Assembly (NCBI GenBank): GCA_040752005.1
Contig: JBFMFX010000011.1
Span: 1 to 64,000 of the forward strand
DNA: 64,000 nucleotides
Direction: 5' to 3'
Source: RBG-16-66-20 sp040752005
GTDB taxonomy: Bacteria > Pseudomonadota > Gammaproteobacteria > Burkholderiales > SG8-39
The notes beneath the pieces were generated by a model. That model was not told the origin of the DNA and searched no databases. It was given only the letters and a program-made list of their open reading frames with translations. Shown in pieces: positions 8,580 to 15,197 of this stretch (position 1 is its first letter; the number at the start of each line of letters is the position of its first letter). Both the position numbers and the translations under genes were made by a program.

Positions 8580-8892
8580 GCCCGCGATTTCCGACGCGAG
8601 CGACGGAGTCCGTCCCCGTTTCTCCGTGGGCGACCGGGTTCGGGTGCGGGCAGTGTATCCACTTGGCCACATTCGCACGCCGTTTTACGTTCGCGGGCGC
8701 ACCGGCGTGATCGAGCGCATCTGCGGCGTATTCGGCAACCCCGAGGAGCTGGCACAGATGCGCTCGGGCGAGCCAGGGCAGCCGCTCTACCGCGTGCGCT
8801 TCCGCCAGCAGGACCTCTGGCCGGATTACACGGGTCCTGCGCACGACGTGGTCGAGGTCGAGATCTACCAGCACTGGCTGGAGCCGGCGTGA
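8578..8892 (+). CDS. Nitrile hydratase/thiocyanate hydrolase beta-chain, C-terminal SH3-like half
   Basis: A product of about 104 residues from ATG 8578; the frame is open back to an ATG at 8524, giving 18 more residues that look like linker (SSQRQARNQGQTP). The core RFSVGDRVRVRAVYPLGHIRTPFYVRGRTGVIERICGVF is the SH3-like domain found at the C-terminus of nitrile hydratase beta chains. It ends YRVRFRQQDLW, then VEVEIYQHWLEPA, matching the family tail. In three-subunit thiocyanate hydrolase this part is the separate alpha subunit. The stop overlaps the start of the next gene by 4 bases, implying coupled translation. Confidence 0.82.
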   Translation: MPAISDASDGVRPRFSVGDRVRVRAVYPLGHIRTPFYVRGRTGVIERICGVFGNPEELAQMRSGEPGQPLYRVRFRQQDLWPDYTGPAHDVVEVEIYQHWLEPA

Positions 8893-9485
8893 GCGAGGAC
8901 CGGGGAACCTACCGGCCGCTCACGTACTTCCAGTTGATGGAGGCGAGCCTGCGCGAGCTGCTGGTGGAAAAGGGCGTCCTGACCGATGCCGAAGTGAACG
9001 CGGCGGTCGAAGACATGCGCCGGCGCGGCCCGGACCGCGGGGCGAGGGTGGTTGCGCGCGCCTGGACCGATCCGGCGTTCAAGGCGCGGCTGCTCGCCGA
9101 CGGCACGCGCGCGTGCGAGGAACTGGGGCTCGAGGTGCCGGCGCTGCGGCTGGTCGTGGTCGAGAACACGCCCGAGGTGCACAACGCGATCGTGTGCACG
9201 CTGTGTTCGTGCTATCCGCGCATGCTGCTTGGCCTTCCGCCCGACTGGTACAAGTCGCGCGAGTACCGCTCGCGCATGGTGCGCGAGCCGCGCGCAGTGC
9301 TCGCCGAGTTCGGTCTCGTTCTGCCCGATTCGGTGCGTATCCGCGTGCACGACTCGACCGCGGACATGCGCTACATGGTGCTGCCGATGCGGCCGGCCGG
9401 CACCGAGGGCTGGAGCGAGGAGCGCCTCGCCTCGATCGTCACCCGCGACTGCATGATCGGCGTCGCGGTCCCGCGCCTGCCCTGA
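8889..9485 (+). CDS. Nitrile hydratase alpha-type subunit, cobalt-binding (or thiocyanate hydrolase gamma-type)
   Basis: A 198-residue catalytic chain. The metal claw is VCTLCSC (Cys103, Cys106, Ser107, Cys108). Thr between the first two cysteines is typical of the non-corrin cobalt type, whereas iron enzymes usually have Ser. In the family two of these cysteines are oxidised to sulfinate and sulfenate. LGLPPDWYK and the C-terminal LPMRPAGTEGW follow as expected. The reaction would be hydration of a nitrile to an amide, or hydrolysis of thiocyanate. Gene order N-half, C-half, catalytic chain is the order I recall for thiocyanate hydrolase genes, so function should not be assumed from the name. 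No obvious activator gene is adjacent. Confidence 0.87.
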   Translation: MSEDRGTYRPLTYFQLMEASLRELLVEKGVLTDAEVNAAVEDMRRRGPDRGARVVARAWTDPAFKARLLADGTRACEELGLEVPALRLVVVENTPEVHNAIVCTLCSCYPRMLLGLPPDWYKSREYRSRMVREPRAVLAEFGLVLPDSVRIRVHDSTADMRYMVLPMRPAGTEGWSEERLASIVTRDCMIGVAVPRLP

Positions 9486-10195
9486 AAAAGCTCTACGAAC
9501 GCCTGCGCATCGAGCCGCTCGGCGACTCGGCGGCCTTCGCCGAGGTGGGCGAGACGCTCGATCTGGACGCGAACCGCGCGTTGCAGGCGATCGCCGCCGC
9601 GCTGCGCGCCCGCGGCGTTCCCTGGATCCGCGACATCGTTCCGGCGCTCACCGGCATCGCCGTGCACTTCGATCCTGACCATCCGGAGCTGCCCGAAGAC
9701 GCATTGCAGCGCTGCGCCGAGCTGCTCGCCGAGTGCGAACGGACGGCAAGCAGGTTCCGCGAACCCGGGCGCCTCATCGAGGTTCCGGTCTGCTACGACC
9801 CGTGCTTCGCGCTCGACACGGAGGACGTCGCGCGCGCGACCGGGCTTTCGCCCGCCGAAATCGTGCGTCGGCATACGCGGCCCGAGCACCGGGTGCTGAT
9901 GGTGGGCTTCTCGCCCGGGCAGCCGTACATCGGCGGACTCGATGCGAAACTGGCGGTGCCGCGCCGCGCCACGCCGCGCACGCGGGTTCCTGCCGGCTCG
10001 GTGGCGATCGCCAACGGGCTCACCGCGATCTATTCGTTCGAGACGCCGGGCGGGTGGAACGTGATCGGGCGTACGCCCCTCGTGCTGTTCGATCCGCGGC
10101 GCGAGCCGCCGAGCGTGTTCGCACCCGGGGACCGCGTGCGCTTCGTTCCGATCGCGGCCGACGAATTCGAGCGCCCGGAGCATTCGAGGGCGTGA
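9482..10195 (+). CDS. pxpB: 5-oxoprolinase subunit PxpB (KipI family)
   Basis: The 237-residue product matches PxpB: an N-terminal RIEPLGDSAAFAEVGE strand, a central domain, and the C-terminal cyclophilin-like part with FSPGQPYIGGL, VPRRATPRTRVPAGSVAIAN and the TPGGWNVIGRTP signature. PxpB joins PxpC and PxpA to hydrolyse 5-oxoproline to glutamate using ATP. The start is unusual: no ATG, GTG or TTG exists between the upstream stop region and the conserved N-terminus. The best candidate is CTG at 9482, overlapping the previous gene's stop (CTGA). The next GTG, at 9545, would cut off the first conserved strand. Confidence 0.85.
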   Translation: MKKLYERLRIEPLGDSAAFAEVGETLDLDANRALQAIAAALRARGVPWIRDIVPALTGIAVHFDPDHPELPEDALQRCAELLAECERTASRFREPGRLIEVPVCYDPCFALDTEDVARATGLSPAEIVRRHTRPEHRVLMVGFSPGQPYIGGLDAKLAVPRRATPRTRVPAGSVAIANGLTAIYSFETPGGWNVIGRTPLVLFDPRREPPSVFAPGDRVRFVPIAADEFERPEHSRA

Positions 10196-10196
10196 A

Positions 10197-11219
10197 ATGA
10201 GCGCCGGGCCCTGGATCCGCGTCGTGAAGCCTGGTCTGCTCACGACCGTGCAGGATGCCGGCCGCCACGGCCTGCAGCATCTCGGCATCGTGCCGGGCGG
10301 AGCGATGGATCCGGTCGCACTCGAACTCGCCAATGCGCTCGTCGGCAACGTGCTCGGCGAGGCGGGGCTGGAGATCACGGTCATCGGCCCGGAGCTGGAG
10401 TTCGGCTGCACGGCGCTCGTCGCGCTCTGCGGCGCACGGTTCGACGCGACGCTGGACGGTGCGCCGCTTCCGGCGGATCGGCCGGTGCTCGTCGAGCGGG
10501 GTGCGCGGCTTGCGCTTGGACGCGCGATCGCAGGCGCGCGCGCCTGCCTCGCCATCGCCGGCGGGATCGCGGTTCCGGTCGTGCTGGGCAGCCGCAGCAC
10601 GTTTCTTCCCGCCTCGTTTGGCGGATTCGAGGGCCGTGCGCTGCGCGCGGGCGATCTCGTGCCGCTCGCGGCGGACGCGGCCGAGGTCGCGGCGCGGCGC
10701 TACGCGGCGCTGCCGGCGCGGCGCGCGCTCGCCGGAAGTCTGGCGAGCGTCGGCTGGTCGGTTCCCACGCTCACGCTTCCCGAGCGCGAGCCGATCACGG
10801 TGCGTGCGATGGAAGGGCGGCACCATTCGCTGTTCGAGGCCGTGTCGCAACGGGCGTTCTTCGAGGCGACCTGGCGGGTGTCGCCCGAGTCCAACCGCAT
10901 GGGCTTTCGCCTGGTGGGGCCTTCGCTCTCGCGCCCCGGATCGGCCGAAATACAATCCGAGCCGACCTGCCTCGGCACGGTGCAGGTGCCCGCCGACGGC
11001 CAGCCGATCGCGCTGATGGCCGACCATCAGACTACCGGCGGCTATCCCCGGATCGCCGAGATCGCGAGCGCGGATGTGCCGCGCCTTGCGCAGCTTGCGC
11101 CCGGCGGAACGGTACGTTTCGCGCGCTGCTCGCTGGCGGAGGCGGTGGCGCTGCGCCGCACGCTGCGCCGGCGCGTGAACGCAGCGCTGCGCGCGCTCGC
11201 ATGGAGCTACGGCAAATAA
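10197..11219 (+). CDS. pxpC: 5-oxoprolinase subunit PxpC (KipA, biotin-dependent carboxyltransferase-like)
   Basis: A 340-residue PxpC/KipA protein starting one base after the pxpB stop. Family hallmarks in order: VVKPGLLTTVQDAGRHG at the N-terminus, GIVPGGAMDPVALELANALVGN, EPITVRAMEGRH in the middle, and SNRMGFRLVGP plus the C-terminal ADHQTTGGYPRIAEI. It forms the PxpBC complex that phosphorylates or otherwise activates 5-oxoproline for PxpA in the known system. Fused or paired homologues also serve in allophanate hydrolysis and urea-related enzymes, but the nearby pxpA favours the 5-oxoprolinase assignment. Confidence 0.88.
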   Translation: MSAGPWIRVVKPGLLTTVQDAGRHGLQHLGIVPGGAMDPVALELANALVGNVLGEAGLEITVIGPELEFGCTALVALCGARFDATLDGAPLPADRPVLVERGARLALGRAIAGARACLAIAGGIAVPVVLGSRSTFLPASFGGFEGRALRAGDLVPLAADAAEVAARRYAALPARRALAGSLASVGWSVPTLTLPEREPITVRAMEGRHHSLFEAVSQRAFFEATWRVSPESNRMGFRLVGPSLSRPGSAEIQSEPTCLGTVQVPADGQPIALMADHQTTGGYPRIAEIASADVPRLAQLAPGGTVRFARCSLAEAVALRRTLRRRVNAALRALAWSYGK

Positions 11220-11280
11220 CCCCGGGGCGCCGGCGACGGCAAGCAAGAGGCGGCCGCCGATGGCCGGCACAACCTGCACC

Positions 11281-11316
11281 GGCGCGGTATCCTTGCCCAC
11301 GGGCGCGGTATCCTTG
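11281..11316 (+). repeat. Two direct copies of a 15-base word upstream of pxpA
   Basis: GGCGCGGTATCCTTG occurs at 11281-11295 and again at 11302-11316, a 21-base period (two helical turns). It lies in the 155-base gap that separates pxpC from pxpA, the only real break in this gene string. The spacing would suit a direct-repeat operator, but a simple duplication is equally possible. No gene is visible in the gap. Confidence 0.4.
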
Positions 11317-11374
11317 ACCGCGCGCAGCGGCGCGCGCGGCGAATCACCCTGCCGCGAGGCGCGCGGCAACGACC

Positions 11375-12130
11375 ATGAAGACGATAGATCTCAACTGCGA
11401 CATGGGCGAGAGCTACGGCGCCTGGAAGATGGGCGCCGACGCCGAGGTGATGCCGCACATCAGTTCGGCCAACATCGCCTGCGGATTCCACGCGGGAGAC
11501 CCGGCGACGATTCGCGCCACCGTACGCCTTGCGGTGGATCACGGCGTCGCGGTCGGGGCGCATCCGTCGCTTCCCGACCTGATGGGCTTCGGCCGCCGCG
11601 CGATGAAAATCACGCCGCAGGAGCTGTACGACCTGGTGCTCTATCAGGCGGGCGCGGTGGAGGCGTTCGCGCGCGCCGCCGGTGCGCGGCTGCATCACGT
11701 CAAGTGCCACGGCGCGCTCTACAACATGGCGGCGAACGACGAGGCGCTGTCGGAAGCGATGGCGCGCGCGGTGAAGGATCTCGGCGCCGGCGTGATGCTG
11801 TACGGCCTTGCGGGCAGCCGCATGATCGCCTGCGCGCAGAGGCTGGGCGTCCCTGTGGTGGGCGAGGGCTTCGCCGACCGCGGCTACGCCGATGACGGCA
11901 CGCTTGCCCCGCGCGGCACCGCCGGCGCGCTGATCGAGGACGAATCGCGGGCGGTGGCGCAGGCGCTGGCGATGATCGAGGAAGGCTATGTGACGAGCGT
12001 CTCGGGCAGGCGCATCGCGCTCGCGATCGGCACGCTCTGCCTGCACGGCGATCAGCCCGGGGCGGCGCGTTTCGCGCGCGCGCTGCGCAAGGCTTTCTCC
12101 GAGAAAGGAATTACCGTTGCTGCACCCTAG
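11375..12130 (+). CDS. pxpA: 5-oxoprolinase subunit PxpA (LamB/YcsF family)
   Basis: A 251-residue protein starting MKTIDLNCDMGES, the family's metal-binding N-terminus. It continues with SSANIACGFHAGDP, GVAVGAHPSLPD, HVKCHGALYN, and a C-terminal SVSGRRIALAIGTLCLHGD. PxpA is the hydrolytic subunit of the ATP-dependent 5-oxoprolinase that returns 5-oxoproline to glutamate. It is of normal length with all conserved His/Asp blocks present. No strong ribosome binding site precedes the ATG. The gene overlaps the start of the following reductase gene by 14 bases. Confidence 0.92.
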   Translation: MKTIDLNCDMGESYGAWKMGADAEVMPHISSANIACGFHAGDPATIRATVRLAVDHGVAVGAHPSLPDLMGFGRRAMKITPQELYDLVLYQAGAVEAFARAAGARLHHVKCHGALYNMAANDEALSEAMARAVKDLGAGVMLYGLAGSRMIACAQRLGVPVVGEGFADRGYADDGTLAPRGTAGALIEDESRAVAQALAMIEEGYVTSVSGRRIALAIGTLCLHGDQPGAARFARALRKAFSEKGITVAAP

Positions 12131-13247
12131 ACTTTTTACCCCGATTCAACTGGGCGGCGTGACGCTGCCCAACCGCATCGCGGTCTCGCCGATGTGCCAA
12201 TACTCGGCCGACGACGGCGCGATGAACGACTGGCATCTGATGCACCTGGGCAGCATGGCGATCTCGGGCGCCGGTCTCGTCATGATCGAGGCGACCGCGG
12301 TCGTTCGCGAAGGCCGCATCTCGCACGGCTGCACCGGCCTCTATAGCGACAACAACGAGGCGGCGATGAAGCGCGTGGTGGACGCGTGCCGGCGGCTGAC
12401 GCGCTCGCCGATTGGCGTCCAGCTTGCGCATTCGGGCCGCAAAGGCTCGGTGCAGGCGCCCTGGCTGGGGGGAAAGCCCCTCGGCCCGGGAGAGTCGCCC
12501 TGGCAGACGGTGGCGCCTTCGGCGGTTCCGTTCGACCGCGACTGGCACACGCCGCGGGAGCTGAGCGCAAAGGATCTGGATGCGCTCGTGGATGCGTTCG
12601 CCGCGGCCGCAAGGCGCGCGCTGAGGATCGGGCTGGACGTGATCGAGCTTCACTCGGCGCACGGCTACCTGCTGCACGAGTTTCTCTCGCCGCTTTCGAA
12701 CCGCAGGAGCGACGAATACGGCGGCAGCCTCGCCAACCGCATGCGCTTTCCGCTGCGCGTGGCACGCGCGCTGCGCGAAGTCTGGCCGCGCGCGAGGGCG
12801 CTCGGTGCGCGCATCAGCGCGCTGGACTGGGCCGACGGAGGATTCACGCTGGAGGAGGCGATCGCCTACGCGCGCGAACTGAAGGCGATCGGCTTCGACT
12901 ACCTGTGCGTGTCCTCCGGAGGGCTGGTGCCGTATCAGAAGCTCAAGGTCGAGCCCGGCTATCAGGTGCCGTTCGCGTCGGCGATCCGCGCGGCGGTCCC
13001 CGGGCTGCCGATCCGCGCCGTCGGCATGATCGTGGATCCGCAGCAGGCCGAAGACATCCTTGCCTCCGGCAAGGCCGACATGGTGGCGATCGCGCGCGGC
13101 TTTCTCGACAACCCGCGCTGGGTCTGGCATGCCGCCGATCGCTTCGGGGTCAGGTTGGACTATCCACCGCAATACGCGAGAAGCCATCCCTCCCTATGGC
13201 CGGGGGCGAAGCTCGCGCGCCCGCGCGAAGCGGCGCTGGCGAAGTAG
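12117..13247 (+). CDS. NADH:flavin oxidoreductase, old yellow enzyme family (YqjM/XenA-like)
   Basis: The TTG at 12117 is the best start: GAGAAAGGAA lies just before it and the protein then begins LHPRLFTPIQLGGVTLPNRIAVSPMCQYSADDG, matching the family from the first strand. The 376-residue TIM barrel shows the FMN and substrate residues HLMHLGSMAISG, QLAHSGRKGS, and the HSAHGYLLHEFLSPLSNRR block. The Cys in SPMCQYS and the overall pattern place it in the thermophilic-like (YqjM/XenA) class. It reduces activated C=C bonds such as enones with NAD(P)H. It overlaps pxpA, so it is part of the same transcript. Confidence 0.88.
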   Translation: MLHPRLFTPIQLGGVTLPNRIAVSPMCQYSADDGAMNDWHLMHLGSMAISGAGLVMIEATAVVREGRISHGCTGLYSDNNEAAMKRVVDACRRLTRSPIGVQLAHSGRKGSVQAPWLGGKPLGPGESPWQTVAPSAVPFDRDWHTPRELSAKDLDALVDAFAAAARRALRIGLDVIELHSAHGYLLHEFLSPLSNRRSDEYGGSLANRMRFPLRVARALREVWPRARALGARISALDWADGGFTLEEAIAYARELKAIGFDYLCVSSGGLVPYQKLKVEPGYQVPFASAIRAAVPGLPIRAVGMIVDPQQAEDILASGKADMVAIARGFLDNPRWVWHAADRFGVRLDYPPQYARSHPSLWPGAKLARPREAALAK

Positions 13248-13263
13248 GGCCCGGGATGCGCGC

Positions 13264-15042
13264 GTGGCGCCACCGTCGCTCGAACGCGTCCTGAACGCGG
13301 CGGTCGCCGCCGCTGAGGCGGCCGGGGATTTGCTCCACGCGGAGTTCCATCGGCCGGGCGGCCCGCGCGGCGAACGCGGCAAGGCGCCGGTGGACACCGA
13401 GATGGAGCAGGCGCTGTGCGCGGCGCTGCAGGCCGCGCTCGACTGCGACTTTCTCGGCGAAGAAACCGGGCTCACCGCCGGACGCGAGGCGGGCTGGCGC
13501 TGGATAGTGGATCCGCACGACGGCACGACGGACTTCCTCAAGGGCTACCGGGGCTCCGCCGTGTCCGTGGGGCTCCTGCGCGGCGTCACCCCCGTGCTCG
13601 GGGTGGTGCACTGCCCGATGTCCCCGGACCGCGGGCGCGAGACTTTCGCCTGGGCCGAGGGCACGGGCCCGCTGCGAAGAAACGGGCGGCCGATCACCGC
13701 GCATCTGCCGAACCGGCGGCTTGCGGCCGGGGAGTTCGTCTGGTGCACCGAATCGGCGGCGCTCAGGCCGCGCGCGTTCGCGCGCGGCGTGGCGCCGGCG
13801 CGCTTCATCGCGATGTCGAGCATCGCGCATCGCCTTGCGCGCGTGGCAGCGGGCGACGGCGTTGCCGCGCTCTCGGCCCATTCCGTGCACGAGTACGACA
13901 TCGCGGCCGGCGCGGCGCTGTTGCGCGCATCAGGCGGCGTACTGCTCGACGCCGAAGGGCGCGAGATCGCCTTCACCGGTGAGCCGAACGCGCGCGTAAG
14001 CGGCTGCATCGCCGGGGCGCCGGAGGCGGCGAGGGAGCTTGCGCGCATCCGCTGGGCAGAGGTGGGCGCCTCGCCCAAGGGCGAGCCGCGGGTGCGGCTC
14101 GCTTTCCCGAGAATCGCCGATGAGGCGCGCCTTGCGCGCGCGCAGGGCTGCCTGCTCGGTCAGGTGATCGGTGACAGCCTCGGTGCGCTCGTCGAGTTCA
14201 GCGACGCCGGGACGATCGCGCGCAGATTTCGCCATGGCGTGCGCGATCTCGCGGATGGCGGCGTGTGGGGAATCCTCGCCGGACAGCCGACCGACGATAC
14301 GGAGATGGCGCTCGCGCTTGCGCGCAGCATCCTGCGGCAAGGCGGCTACGACGCGCAGGCGGCGCTTCGCGCCTACCGCGACTGGCTTCGCTCGGGTCCC
14401 TTCGACGTCGGCGGCACGACCCGCGCCGGTCTTGAAGGTGCGCCGAATGCGGCGAGCGAGGCAAACGGCTCGCTCATGCGCGTGTCGCCGATCGGCGTCT
14501 GGGCGGCGGGAGATCCGGTGCGCGCAGCCGCCGCCGCACGGGAGGACTCGCGCCTGACACATCCGAATACAGTCTGCGTCGAGGCCTGCGCCGGTTTTAC
14601 GGCTGCGATTGCCGCCGGAATCGCTTCTGGTGATCGGGCTGAAATGCTGCGCGCGGCGCTGGAACACGCCAAAGGGGCCGCGCGCGAGGCGATCGAGCGG
14701 GGCGCGTCCGGCGAGCCGCCACGCGACTTCGTCGCCAATCGGGGCTGGGTACGGATCGCCCTGCAAAACGCCTTCCGGCAGCTCATGCACGCGCCGAACA
14801 TGGAAGAGGGGGTCGTCGCGACCGTCGCCGAGGGCGGCGACGCCGACACCAACGGCGCGATCGCGGGCGCACTGCTCGGCGCGGCATACGGACGCGACGC
14901 GATTCCGCCGCGCTGGGTGCTGCCGGTGCTCGCCTGCCGCCCGTGCGAGGAGGCCGGCGCGCGTCGGCCGCGACCGATGGACTACTGGCCGGACGACGCG
15001 CTGGAACTTGCCGAGGCCCTGCTTCAGGTCGGTTCCCGCTGA
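13264..15042 (+). CDS. Fusion protein: inositol-monophosphatase-like domain plus ADP-ribosylglycohydrolase domain
   Basis: A 592-residue two-domain protein from GTG 13264, 16 bases after the reductase stop. The N-terminal 260 residues are an IMPase fold: Mg ligands in GEETG, VDPHDGTTDF (Asp83, with DPxDGT intact) and HEYDIAAGAALL. From about residue 290 comes a DraG/ARH-type domain: GCLLGQVIGDSLGALVEF, PTDDTEMAL (343-350), NGSLMRVSP, and EGGDADTNGAIAGALLGAAYG (524 onward), all metal-binding signatures of ADP-ribosylglycohydrolases. Both catalytic sites appear intact. The fusion suggests paired dephosphorylation and glycohydrolysis of an ADP-ribose-type compound; this is inference. Confidence 0.87.
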   Translation: MAPPSLERVLNAAVAAAEAAGDLLHAEFHRPGGPRGERGKAPVDTEMEQALCAALQAALDCDFLGEETGLTAGREAGWRWIVDPHDGTTDFLKGYRGSAVSVGLLRGVTPVLGVVHCPMSPDRGRETFAWAEGTGPLRRNGRPITAHLPNRRLAAGEFVWCTESAALRPRAFARGVAPARFIAMSSIAHRLARVAAGDGVAALSAHSVHEYDIAAGAALLRASGGVLLDAEGREIAFTGEPNARVSGCIAGAPEAARELARIRWAEVGASPKGEPRVRLAFPRIADEARLARAQGCLLGQVIGDSLGALVEFSDAGTIARRFRHGVRDLADGGVWGILAGQPTDDTEMALALARSILRQGGYDAQAALRAYRDWLRSGPFDVGGTTRAGLEGAPNAASEANGSLMRVSPIGVWAAGDPVRAAAAAREDSRLTHPNTVCVEACAGFTAAIAAGIASGDRAEMLRAALEHAKGAAREAIERGASGEPPRDFVANRGWVRIALQNAFRQLMHAPNMEEGVVATVAEGGDADTNGAIAGALLGAAYGRDAIPPRWVLPVLACRPCEEAGARRPRPMDYWPDDALELAEALLQVGSR

Positions 15043-15197
15043 CCGCTGGGATGATCCCGGCATGTGCGGCCGAGCGCGGCATGCCAAGGTGTGTTTGCGC
15101 GCACCACTCCGGAATTCCCCGACGCGCTTTCCCGCGCGTGGAAGGCGCGCGCCGCCGCCGCAGGCCGCACGCTTCTTGGGGGGCGCGCGCCTGCCGC

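Noticed and set aside
15062..15197. Plus-strand frame beginning MCGRARH after the fusion gene, reminiscent of an SRAP/YedK start
   Set aside because: Only the first four residues fit; the rest is Arg/Pro-rich noise with no SRAP motif, and the frame runs into katG antisense sequence.
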